Source: Bacilli bacterium
GTDB taxonomy: Bacteria > Bacillota_I > Bacilli_A > RF39 > UBA660
Assembly (NCBI GenBank): GCA_028684435.1
Contig: JAQUFX010000011.1
Location: 1 to 24,102, forward strand
Direction: 5' to 3'
Length of the DNA stretch: 24,102 nt
This document shows, one piece after another, positions 16,173 to 23,460 of the stretch. A program made the translations under genes and the position numbers. Position 1 is the stretch's first letter. Each line of letters begins with the position of its first letter. The notes below the pieces were generated by a model. It made no database searches and had not been told where the DNA came from. It was given only the letters and a program-made list of their open reading frames with translations.

Positions 16173-16181
16173 TAATTTATG
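16173..16181 (-). promoter_or_regulatory. Candidate SigE/SigK -10 box for cotE
   Basis: Minus strand CATAAATTA fits CATANNNTA and ends 17 nt before the TTG start. Known: B. subtilis cotE uses SigE and SigK promoters. No clear -35 was recognised, so this is tentative. Confidence 0.35.
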
Positions 16182-16219
16182 CACTAAGTAGGCAAAATGT
16201 ACATAAAAAATATTATTTA

Positions 16220-16228
16220 TGTTATATT
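16220..16228 (+). promoter_or_regulatory. Extended -10 promoter for the HIT gene
   Basis: TGTTATATT (hexamer 16223-16228) ends 17 nt before the chosen ATG, with AGGTGAT at 16235-16241 between. No clear -35. Confidence 0.5.
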
Positions 16229-16245
16229 ATCTATAGGTGATAAAA

Positions 16246-16617
16246 ATGAATTGTATATTTTGCAAAATTAATAACGGAGAAATTCCATCTCAGATATTAT
16301 ATGAAGATGATATAGTAAAGGTAATAATGGATGTTAATCCAACTAGTAATGGTCATATATTAATTATACCAATTAAACATTATAGCGATTTTTTAAATAT
16401 AGATGATAATACTCTTAATCATATTCATAAAATAGCAAGACTAATGAAGAAATATTTATATGAAAGCTTAAATCCTAATGGTTTAGCATTAATTAATAAT
16501 TATGGTGTAAATCAAATAATAAAACATTATCATTTACATTTAATTCCAGTTTATGAAGAAAAACAACCTATAAAAAATATTAATGAAGTATATCAAAAAA
16601 TAAGAAGTGTTATTTAA
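16246..16617 (+). CDS. HIT family nucleotide-binding protein
   Basis: A 123-residue histidine-triad hydrolase. CIFCKINNGEIPSQILYEDDIV at the start and KHYHLHLIPVY near residue 101 (the His-x-His-x-His motif) are diagnostic. Known members cleave nucleoside phosphoramidates, AMP-lysine or dinucleoside polyphosphates; the natural substrate here is unknown. A GTG at 16237 is in frame but belongs to the Shine-Dalgarno AGGTGAT, so ATG at 16246 is the likelier start. The stop lies in the loop/stem of a terminator shared with the opposing rplT operon. Confidence 0.9.
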   Translation: MNCIFCKINNGEIPSQILYEDDIVKVIMDVNPTSNGHILIIPIKHYSDFLNIDDNTLNHIHKIARLMKKYLYESLNPNGLALINNYGVNQIIKHYHLHLIPVYEEKQPIKNINEVYQKIRSVI

Positions 16618-16627
16618 TACTTCTTAT
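16600..16627. terminator. Bidirectional terminator between the HIT gene and rplT
   Basis: A 12-bp stem with one G-T pair (16600-16611 with 16616-16627), 4-nt loop, then TTTTTTA on the plus strand and TTTTTT on the minus strand. The HIT stop (16615-16617) is within it. For the infC-rpmI-rplT transcript it lies about 47 nt beyond the rplT stop. Confidence 0.85.
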
Positions 16628-16673
16628 TTTTTATTCTCAAATTATATTAAATTTTTTTTATAGAAAGTTTATA

Positions 16674-17222
16674 TTATTTTAAGGCAGCAATTAATTCAGC
16701 TTTTTTCATTTTTGGATATCCAAAAATATTTTTATCTTTAGCTATTTTCTTTAATTCTGCAACTGTTAAATTACTTAAATCTAATTTTTCAGATGTTATT
16801 TCAGGTTCTTTTGTTACAGTAGAAGTCATAACTTCTGATTTTACATTATCAATTTTCACTGTTTTTCCATCTAAGACATCTTTAGCAATAATAACTAATT
16901 TAGTAAAATAATTAGGATTATCAATAGCTATTTCACTTAACATTTTACGATTAATATCAACATTTGCTTTTGATAAACCATTAATAAATCTTGAATAACT
17001 TATGTCATTTTCATGACATGCAGCATTTATTCTTGTTATCCACAATTTTCTAAAGTTTCTTTTATTTGCTTTACGATCACGATAAGCATACTCCCCACTG
17101 TGGAAAGTTTGTTCTTGAGCTGTTTTAAATAATCTGTGTTTACTTCCAAAATATCCTTTTGCTTGTTTTAAAACTTTTCTTCTTCTGTTTTTTGCTACAG
17201 ATCCACCTTTAACTCTTGTCAT
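16674..17222 (-). CDS. rplT: 50S ribosomal protein L20 with C-terminal Rho-N/SAP-like domain
   Basis: 182 residues, where L20 is normally about 118. Residues 1-118 are standard L20 (MTRVKGGSVAKNRRRKVLKQAKGYFGSKH... YFTKLVIIAKDVL), a 23S rRNA assembly protein that also represses its own operon in Bacillus. A linker (about 119-146) is followed by LDLSNLTVAELKKIAKDK and NIFGYPKMKKAELIAALK (147-182), which resembles the helix-extended-loop-helix Rho N-terminal/SAP-type nucleic-acid-binding domain. The fusion is in frame with no sign of a frameshift. Last gene of infC-rpmI-rplT. Its Shine-Dalgarno AGGTGAT overlaps the rpmI stop. Confidence 0.93.
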   Translation of the reverse strand: MTRVKGGSVAKNRRRKVLKQAKGYFGSKHRLFKTAQEQTFHSGEYAYRDRKANKRNFRKLWITRINAACHENDISYSRFINGLSKANVDINRKMLSEIAIDNPNYFTKLVIIAKDVLDGKTVKIDNVKSEVMTSTVTKEPEITSEKLDLSNLTVAELKKIAKDKNIFGYPKMKKAELIAALK

Positions 17223-17232
17223 TATTTATCAC

Positions 17233-17421
17233 CTAGATAACAGAACTTAATCTGTCAGCGTCTCCTTTCGCTAATACTCCCTGATTTCTTCTTTGTCTTA
17301 CTTGTTTACTAGAATCTTTAGCGGTATTATGATTACCACCTGATTTTTTAAATACTAATGTACCATTTTTCTTTTTTTTAAAAACCTTACTACTTGCTTT
17401 ATGAGTTTTTTGTTTTGGCAT
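17233..17421 (-). CDS. rpmI: 50S ribosomal protein L35
   Basis: A 62-residue, very basic protein, slightly shorter than the usual 64-66. MPKQKTHKASSKVFKKKKNG is the family start, and SKQVRQRRNQGVLAKGDADRL the conserved C-terminal part. It lies between infC and rplT as in nearly all bacteria. ATG at 17421 follows AAGGAGG. Confidence 0.95.
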   Translation of the reverse strand: MPKQKTHKASSKVFKKKKNGTLVFKKSGGNHNTAKDSSKQVRQRRNQGVLAKGDADRLSSVI

Positions 17422-17434
17422 CTTTATTTCCTCC

Positions 17435-17962
17435 TTATTTTTTTGGTGCTAAAATCATTGTCATTGTTCTACCATCTAATTTGGGTTGAGTTTCAATTGT
17501 GCCAGATTCAGATAATGAATCAGCAAATTTAATTAATACTTCCTTACCTAATTCAGTATGAGCCATTTGTCTACCTTTAAACCTTAATGAAGCTTTAATT
17601 TTATGACCTTTTTTTAAATATTCTTCAGCATTCTTTTTGCGAGTATTAAAGTCACCAACATCAATAGTAACAGAAAATTGATACTCTTTTATATCTTTAG
17701 TGTTAAATTTTTGATTTTTATTTGCTTCTTTTTGTTTCTTTTGTTTTTCATAACGATATTTATTATAATCCATTATTTTCCCAACAGGATGATCACTATG
17801 TTCGCTCATTAAAACAAGGTCTAAACCAGCATAATTTGCTAATGTTAAAGCATCCTCAAGTTTTTTAGTCCCCATTTGTTCTCCATTTGGGCCTATAACC
17901 ATTAGCTCACTAACCTTTATATTTTCATTAGTCGGTAAATCATCTTTTCTGATATTTGCTAT
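17435..17962 (-). CDS. infC: Translation initiation factor IF-3 with AUA start codon
   Basis: IF-3 binds the 30S subunit and checks initiator tRNA and start codon. The first in-frame ATG (17902) would cut off part of the N-terminal domain. Upstream codons encode ANIRKDDLPTNENIKVSELM, which aligns with the family's VNEGIRAREVRLIG region. Going back, the frame meets no NTG codon before an in-frame TGA at 17981-17983. A perfect GGAGGTG (17970-17976) stands just before two ATA codons (17963-17965 and 17960-17962). I choose 17962 (175 residues); 17965 is equally possible. IF-3 genes are known for AUU-type starts that allow self-repression. The C-terminal domain has FNTRKKNAEEYLKKGHKIKASLRFKGRQMAHTELG. 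Confidence 0.92.
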   Translation of the reverse strand: MANIRKDDLPTNENIKVSELMVIGPNGEQMGTKKLEDALTLANYAGLDLVLMSEHSDHPVGKIMDYNKYRYEKQKKQKEANKNQKFNTKDIKEYQFSVTIDVGDFNTRKKNAEEYLKKGHKIKASLRFKGRQMAHTELGKEVLIKFADSLSESGTIETQPKLDGRTMTMILAPKK

Positions 17963-18105
17963 TATAAAGCACCTCCATAATCAAAAAGTGAATGCAAATA
18001 ATGCATCCACTAAAACCTAATTATATTTTATAAATATTTTAGCTTTTTACCTATTCAAACGTATGAATCAGGTGGATGTGGATACATCGCTTTCCTTTAA
18101 ATGAC
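17963..18105 (-). promoter_or_regulatory. L20-type leader and attenuator of infC-rpmI-rplT
   Basis: A roughly 140-nt leader between a consensus promoter and infC. Near its end AGTGGATGC (18003-18011) pairs with GCATTCACT (17987-17995) around a 7-nt loop, followed by TTTTT: an intrinsic terminator just upstream of the ribosome binding site. CATCCAC (18072-18078) further upstream can pair with the GTGGATG of the terminator's first arm, giving an antiterminator. Known: B. subtilis infC-rpmI-rplT is controlled by L20 binding that favours termination in the leader. Assignment rests on gene context and the two competing helices. Confidence 0.8.
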
Positions 18106-18111
18106 AAAGTT

Positions 18112-18139
18112 ATTATATCACTTTTAGTGTTTTTGTCAA
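18112..18139 (-). promoter_or_regulatory. Promoter of infC-rpmI-rplT
   Basis: TTGACA (18134-18139), 16-bp spacer, extended -10 TGATATAAT (hexamer 18112-18117). Expected transcription start near 18105. Confidence 0.88.
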
Positions 18140-18234
18140 CCTTTAATATGATAATTACCATTTTAAAATAAATCTGTCATATATATTATATTTGTAATAA
18201 AAAAAATAATTCATATTTATAAAATATATTAATT

Positions 18235-18576
18235 TTATTTTTTTCCTAAAATTGATTTTACAAGTTTTTTTATCCCTTTTTCTTTTTGTTGCTCTAAAAC
18301 AATTTCTTTTTTTAAAATAGCAAATGTGGTTAATCTAATACATTTTCCATCATCAGAAGTATCAAATCTGATATTATTAGCAACAATTTCAGGAACAACA
18401 TTTTTTTCCATCATTTTCATACAGATATATTTTTGATACATTTCCATTGGTTCGCTATCAATCTCACCTAATACTTCATCATCAGCTCTATAAAAATAAA
18501 ATTGATTTTCATTTTCAGTTTCTTGGAAAATATATGTACCATCAGTAAATGAATTTAATTTCTTTTTATTGTCCAT
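18235..18576 (-). CDS. Unrecognised 113-residue cytosolic protein
   Basis: I do not recognise this protein. It is a real gene by its strong Shine-Dalgarno (AAGGAGG, 7 nt before the ATG) and ordinary codon use. It has no signal peptide or membrane segment. Residues 1-60 look like a beta-rich, aromatic stretch (GTYIFQETENENQFYFYRADDEVLGEID), followed by a helix YQKYICMKMMEKN, a strand-rich part (RFDTSDDGKCIRLTTFAIL) and a basic C-terminal tail (KEKGIKKLVKSILGKK). It stands alone, divergent from the germination operon. No terminator was found in 18131-18234, an A/T-only stretch between it and the infC promoter. Confidence 0.75.
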   Translation of the reverse strand: MDNKKKLNSFTDGTYIFQETENENQFYFYRADDEVLGEIDSEPMEMYQKYICMKMMEKNVVPEIVANNIRFDTSDDGKCIRLTTFAILKKEIVLEQQKEKGIKKLVKSILGKK

Positions 18577-18631
18577 TAATTAAACCTCCTTCATTTAATT
18601 ATTTATTTTATCATAATTATTAAAAATTAAC

Positions 18632-18661
18632 TATATAAAATATAAAATATAACTCATAATA
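18632..18661 (+). promoter_or_regulatory. Candidate forespore (SigG/SigF-like) promoter of the germination operon
   Basis: CATAATA (18655-18661) fits the SigG-type -10 CATAMTA and ends 16 nt before the ATG. TATATA (18632-18637), 17 bp upstream, partly fits the TGAATA -35. A TATAAT at 18663-18668 is too near the ATG (9 nt) to be the -10. Known: gerA-type operons are SigG-dependent in B. subtilis. Confidence 0.35.
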
Positions 18662-18677
18662 ATATAATGGTGATAAT

Positions 18678-20075
18678 ATGAAAAATATTGATTTAATTTT
18701 AAAATTATTTAATGACAATCCTGATTTAATAATAAGAAAAATAAAAAAGAATTTCAAAATAATTTATGTACTATTTTTAGCATCAGTATCTAGTAGTGAT
18801 TTAGTAAATAAATATATCATAAAAAACTTGACAACTCCCAATTTTAAGTTTAAAAATATCAAAGATATTATATCTGCTCCTAATATAAAAGAAATATATT
18901 TAAACGAAGTAGAGTTTTATATATGTAGTGGATTTACTATTATTATTGAAAATAATATTATTTATGCAATAGAAACTAAAGCTTCATTTGATAGATCTAT
19001 AAATAGAGCTCAAGTCGAACCTTCTCTTTATGGTCCAAAAGATTCCTTTATCGAAAATTACCAAAAAAATATTGGTTTAATAAAAAGAAGAATAAAAAGT
19101 CGTCATTTAAAAACCAAAGATTTTATACTTGGTCGTTATTCTAAAACAAATGTAGGATTATTATATATAGATAATATCGTTAAACCTGATTTAGTAAATG
19201 ATGTAACTAAAAGGTTAAATAATATTGATACTGAAGCTATAACTACTTCTGGTGAATTAAAACAATTTTTAACAAATGAAAATAAAAATGTTTTTCCCGC
19301 CGTTAAACTATCAGAAAGACCTGATACAATAGTAAGAGCATTACTTTCTGGTAAAATTGTAATATTAGTTGATACATCACCCTTTGCGATTATTTTACCT
19401 GCTGTTTTAGCCGATTATATCAACCCTACTGATGATTATTTTACAAATAGTATCAATACTAATTTTTTAAAATTTTTAAGAATATTTTGTTTTATAATAA
19501 CCATTATTGCTCCTGCATTATATATTGCAATAACTAATTTTAACCAAGAATCAATTCCTGCTAAATTTTTAATGAATATTTCTACTCAACGATTTGGAGT
19601 TCCTTTTCCTTCGATAATTGAAGCCTTAATTATGTTATTTGTATGTGAACTATTAAGAGAAAGCGATTTAAGATTTCCTAATAGTTATGGTAGTGCTATA
19701 TCTATATTAGGAGCTTTAATAATTGGTGAATCAGCTGTTGCATCTGGAATTGTAAGTCCGATAATGATTATTATCATAGCTTTGACTTTTTTATCATGCT
19801 TAATCTTTAATGAAGTTGAAATAACCGGAGCAATCAGAACATGGAGATTTATTTTCTTATTATTTGCCGCCTTTTTAGGACTATATGGTTTTGCATTGTG
19901 TACATTATTAATAATTATAAATTTATGTTCTTATAAATCATTTAATCTAACTTATATGTTTCCCTTATCACCACTTGATTTATCTTATTTAAAAGAAACT
20001 TTAATAAAAACTAAAAGAAAAAAAAATAATTATCGTAGTAAATATCTAACTGATAATATTAGAAAGCAAGTCTAA
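18678..20075 (+). CDS. GerA-family spore germination receptor subunit A
   Basis: A 465-residue inner-spore-membrane protein of the GerAA/SpoVAF family, part of the nutrient receptor that starts germination. A soluble N-terminal half (about 1-255) carries SLYGPKDSFIEN (116-127) and RPDTIVRALLSGKIVILVDTSPFAIILPA (about 214-242). The C-terminal half has several membrane helices (from about 262) and the family block LLRESDLRFPNSYGSAISILGALIIGESAVASGIVSP (325-361), then EITGAIRTWRF. Size matches GerAA (about 480). First gene of a gerA-gerC-gerB operon, hence a receptor and not SpoVAF. The ATG follows GGTGAT. Confidence 0.93.
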   Translation: MKNIDLILKLFNDNPDLIIRKIKKNFKIIYVLFLASVSSSDLVNKYIIKNLTTPNFKFKNIKDIISAPNIKEIYLNEVEFYICSGFTIIIENNIIYAIETKASFDRSINRAQVEPSLYGPKDSFIENYQKNIGLIKRRIKSRHLKTKDFILGRYSKTNVGLLYIDNIVKPDLVNDVTKRLNNIDTEAITTSGELKQFLTNENKNVFPAVKLSERPDTIVRALLSGKIVILVDTSPFAIILPAVLADYINPTDDYFTNSINTNFLKFLRIFCFIITIIAPALYIAITNFNQESIPAKFLMNISTQRFGVPFPSIIEALIMLFVCELLRESDLRFPNSYGSAISILGALIIGESAVASGIVSPIMIIIIALTFLSCLIFNEVEITGAIRTWRFIFLLFAAFLGLYGFALCTLLIIINLCSYKSFNLTYMFPLSPLDLSYLKETLIKTKRKKNNYRSKYLTDNIRKQV

Positions 20076-20076
20076 A

Positions 20077-21105
20077 ATGAAAAAAATTTTTTTGATTATT
20101 ATATGTTTATTATTAACTGGTTGTTATAATTATAAAGAAATAAATAATCTTGCAATTGTTTCTTCTTTAGCAATCAATTTTAAAGATAATAATTTTGAAG
20201 TAATTATCGAAATTGGTGAAAATAATAAAGATGATAAATATTCATCATATATTTTAAAAGGAATAGGTACTTCAATTGAATCAGCCATAAAAAATGCTTC
20301 AACATCCCTTAATAAAGATTTATATTTTATCAATCTCGACGTTTTATTAATATCTTCTGATGCTGCAAATTTAAAATTAAATAAAATTTTAGATTTTATC
20401 GCTCGAGATAATAATTTCTCATTTGATTATAATATTGCGATATGTGATAAAAGTGAAGAAGTAATTCAAACTCTCATCAATCAAGAAAAAATATTTGGTA
20501 ATTATATTAAAAGTGTTTATGATAATACAAATAATAACTTAATTAATATAAAAATATGTAATCTATTAGATATATATTTAAATAATTATCAAGACATAAT
20601 ATTACCGATTTTCGATATTCAAAATGAATCAATAATAATGAATAGAGCCGCAATATTTAATAAGACAGATATCGTTAATTATATTGAAGGCGAAGAAATT
20701 GCTATATATAATATATTAAATAACAATTTTATGAATTATTATTTAAACTTTAATTTTGATGATAAAAAAACAGTTCTTAAAGGAAATAATTATTTATCTA
20801 AAATTATTTATCAAAATAATACTATAAAAATTTTCACTCGTTTAGAAGGAAATTTAATTGAAACCGAAAATTTTGATATAAATAATAAAGAACATTTAAA
20901 AATTATAAATAATGAATTTAAAAAAAGGATTGATAATTTCATTATTAAATTATATTCCAATAATAGTGACATTTTAGGTTTTAGAAATATAATCTATAAA
21001 CAAAATAAATATCCTGATAATTTATTAAATAAAATAAATTATCAAATTAAGACCAAGATAATAATTAACGATTATTCTTTAATATTAGATAATATAGGTG
21101 ATTAA
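20077..21105 (+). CDS. GerC-family germination lipoprotein
   Basis: A 342-residue Ger(x)C-family lipoprotein. The signal peptide MKKIFLIIICLLLTGC has a clear lipobox with Cys16 as the lipidation site; YNYKEINNLAIVSSLAI, just after it, is the family's hallmark start. The rest is soluble and would lie on the outer face of the inner spore membrane. GerC subunits are required for receptor function in known systems. The ATG comes 1 nt after the gerA stop with only a weak ribosome binding site, so translation is probably coupled. Confidence 0.9.
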   Translation: MKKIFLIIICLLLTGCYNYKEINNLAIVSSLAINFKDNNFEVIIEIGENNKDDKYSSYILKGIGTSIESAIKNASTSLNKDLYFINLDVLLISSDAANLKLNKILDFIARDNNFSFDYNIAICDKSEEVIQTLINQEKIFGNYIKSVYDNTNNNLINIKICNLLDIYLNNYQDIILPIFDIQNESIIMNRAAIFNKTDIVNYIEGEEIAIYNILNNNFMNYYLNFNFDDKKTVLKGNNYLSKIIYQNNTIKIFTRLEGNLIETENFDINNKEHLKIINNEFKKRIDNFIIKLYSNNSDILGFRNIIYKQNKYPDNLLNKINYQIKTKIIINDYSLILDNIGD

Positions 21106-21106
21106 A

Positions 21107-22066
21107 ATGAAAAATACAAAACAAGAATACAATTCTTTGCTTTATTTAATTTTGCAACCATTATTTTTAGGGATTGGTTTTATTAAAATAATAAGAGATT
21201 TAGGTAACGACTACTGGATAGGTATTATTTTAGGAATAATTATTGGTTTATTTATTAATTATATATTACATCTTCTACCTCATAATAATAATAAAATCAT
21301 TTTTACCTTAATAAATGTTTGTATCTTATTAATTATGACAACGATATTAACAAATTGTATTTCATTATTATATTTAAATAAAACACCAATTATTATTATA
21401 TTGATTCCATTATTATTAGTTGCTTTTTATTCTAGTGCTAAAGGTGATGAAACGATATTTAAAGCTGCCAATATTATTGTTATAATTAATGTTTTTCTTT
21501 TTACTATTGCTTTTATTTCTTTAATACCTCTAATATCAATTAATAATTTTTTACCCATAATAGGTAATTCTTCAATTATAAATATCTTATTATCAAGTTT
21601 GGATTTTGCTCTTATTAGCACTTCTTCGTTAATATTATTTCCTAACATAAAAAAGAATTATAATTGTAAAGTTTATTTAATTAGTTCCTTAACGATACTA
21701 ATATTCTTTCTATTAATAATCGGCACATTAGGAATCAATGTAGCATCAATATTTAACTATCCTGAATATATTATTTTTAAAAGAGTAACTTTTTTAGATT
21801 TTTTTGATAATATACAAAATATTATATTTATGATGTGGATATTTTCTTCTTTTTCTTTAATAGGTTTATGTTCTCTTAATATTAGAAAAAATACTAATAA
21901 AAAAACATTACTAATTATTATGATTTTTATCTTTTTAATCAGTAATGTTATTAGTAATTATAATTTATTTAATTTTATTTATTTAAATATCAGGTATATA
22001 TTATTAATAATTTTAGGATTATTTATCTTAAATAAAATTATAAGTAAACTCAAGTTAAAGAAATAA
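21107..22066 (+). CDS. GerB-family germination receptor permease subunit
   Basis: A 319-residue protein with about ten hydrophobic segments over its whole length, in the amino-acid/polyamine transporter superfamily as GerAB proteins are. The GerB subunit is thought to hold the germinant-binding site. Shorter than the usual 360, with small loops. An earlier in-frame GTG (21098) belongs to the Shine-Dalgarno AGGTGAT at the end of gerC; ATG at 21107 is the likelier start, 1 nt beyond the gerC stop. The 3' end overlaps the opposing BspA-like gene by 17 bp. Confidence 0.85.
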   Translation: MKNTKQEYNSLLYLILQPLFLGIGFIKIIRDLGNDYWIGIILGIIIGLFINYILHLLPHNNNKIIFTLINVCILLIMTTILTNCISLLYLNKTPIIIILIPLLLVAFYSSAKGDETIFKAANIIVIINVFLFTIAFISLIPLISINNFLPIIGNSSIINILLSSLDFALISTSSLILFPNIKKNYNCKVYLISSLTILIFFLLIIGTLGINVASIFNYPEYIIFKRVTFLDFFDNIQNIIFMMWIFSSFSLIGLCSLNIRKNTNKKTLLIIMIFIFLISNVISNYNLFNFIYLNIRYILLIILGLFILNKIISKLKLKK

Positions 22067-23420
22067 TCATTGTGCCTTCTGGTAAATTTGTTTCAGTCAT
22101 AACCCATGTCTTTAATTCTTGATTGTTTACATAAATTTCTGATATTAAAGAGATATTATTAAACATTAAATTTTTTGAACTAGTAGGCGTATCCCAATTA
22201 TCTAACCTTAAACTTTGAAAAATGGATGAATCAAACATGTTATCCATATTTGTAATTTTATTTATGTTCCATAAACTTAAATTTAAGTTAACTAAATTTA
22301 CTTTATTAAACATATAACTAGTATTTAATACATTAGATGTATCCCAAGAACTTAAATCAAGGTGTAAGTCATTTTTATTTTGTCCAAAACTATTAAACAT
22401 ATCTGACATATTAGTTACACTAGAAGTATCTAAATTTTCTAACCCAATAATATCTAAAGTACTTGATAAAGAACCTATATTATTAAACATATTTGACATA
22501 TTAGTTACAAACTTAGTATCAAAATTATTTAAATTTAACGTCTTTAAGTAAGGTAAATTACTAAATAAATAACTTGAATTTTCATTAGCAATTACACCAG
22601 CATTTTGAGCTATTGTTACTTTGTATCTTCCGTCAATACCAGTATTTTCATACCAAGCAATAATAGTATTATTTTTATCATTAGATACATCCCATGAATC
22701 TATAGCAGTTGTTGGAACTTCTTTAGAAGCTGAAAATTCGATACTTTCTATTTGATCTTTATTAATTGAGCCATTTAAAAATGGTGTACTTGTTTCTTCA
22801 TAACCTAATATTTCTTTTAACTGATCTGGTTTATAGGTTGTTACTGCAATTATAGATAATTTTACATTGATATTTTTATTAGCAATACTTTCATCATTCC
22901 ATATATTTTCACTATTAGAATTTAACCACATTCTATAATCATAAGTATGTTCTTCATTATTTTCAAAATGCCCTTTTAATAAGACATAATTATGAATTGT
23001 ATTTTCAATTATAATAGTTGATGTTTCTTTTTCTAAAGTATCAATTGAAGATGCTTTTAAATTCTTAGGACCATTTAATGATACTTTAATATATTCTTCA
23101 TTAGTTAAAGTACTAGTATCCATTAAAGACATTATTATTCTATATTCAACATATGTTTGGCATTTATTAACCACTTTAAAAGTATAAGGAACTGTATTTT
23201 GTCCTTGCAAGTCAGTTATCGGATATGAATTCGCTAAATTTAATTCATCAGTTACTCCTGTGATTGATACTTCCATACAATCTAATGTTGTTAATACATT
23301 AGCTTCTTCTTGAGTTACTTCCGTTTTTAAATAAGAATATGTAACAGCAGTTATAGAAAAAAGTAATAGTATAATACCAGTAACTGTATATAATATATAC
23401 TTCTTAGCGGTTTTATTCAT
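22050..23420 (-). CDS. BspA-like (DUF285-type repeat) surface protein with N-terminal anchor
   Basis: 456 residues. A membrane segment or signal anchor lies at about 8-30 (ILYTVTGIILLLFSITAVTYSYL), followed by a beta-rich domain (about 40-205) with two cysteines in DCMEVS and NKCQTY. The C-terminal part (about 270-430) has the roughly 25-residue repeats LDTSSVTNMSDMF, WDTSNVLNTSYMF and INKITNMDNMF, the pattern of DUF285/BspA leucine-rich repeats found on surface proteins of gut bacteria and mycoplasmas. No LPXTG motif is seen. The frame opens at 23456, but ATG 23420 is chosen for the preceding AGGTGA. Downstream of spoVAE after a weak terminator. Role unknown; adhesion is possible. Confidence 0.82.
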   Translation of the reverse strand: MNKTAKKYILYTVTGIILLLFSITAVTYSYLKTEVTQEEANVLTTLDCMEVSITGVTDELNLANSYPITDLQGQNTVPYTFKVVNKCQTYVEYRIIMSLMDTSTLTNEEYIKVSLNGPKNLKASSIDTLEKETSTIIIENTIHNYVLLKGHFENNEEHTYDYRMWLNSNSENIWNDESIANKNINVKLSIIAVTTYKPDQLKEILGYEETSTPFLNGSINKDQIESIEFSASKEVPTTAIDSWDVSNDKNNTIIAWYENTGIDGRYKVTIAQNAGVIANENSSYLFSNLPYLKTLNLNNFDTKFVTNMSNMFNNIGSLSSTLDIIGLENLDTSSVTNMSDMFNSFGQNKNDLHLDLSSWDTSNVLNTSYMFNKVNLVNLNLSLWNINKITNMDNMFDSSIFQSLRLDNWDTPTSSKNLMFNNISLISEIYVNNQELKTWVMTETNLPEGTMIISLT

Positions 23421-23460
23421 ATTTTCACCTATCTTTTTATATATAAATATTAACATAATA

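Noticed and set aside
18131..18234. Possible small RNA or terminator between the infC promoter and the 113-residue gene
   Set aside because: Only A/T-rich sequence with no convincing hairpin, promoter or conserved motif.
18663..18668. TATAAT just before the gerA-family gene as a -10 box
   Set aside because: Only 9 nt from the ATG, so transcription would begin about at the start codon and leave no ribosome binding site. CATAATA at 18655-18661 is better placed.
22390..22510. Near-identical 22-bp repeats (about 22399 and 22488)
   Set aside because: They encode the repeated VTNMSxMFN motif of the BspA-like protein and are not a CRISPR or mobile-element repeat.
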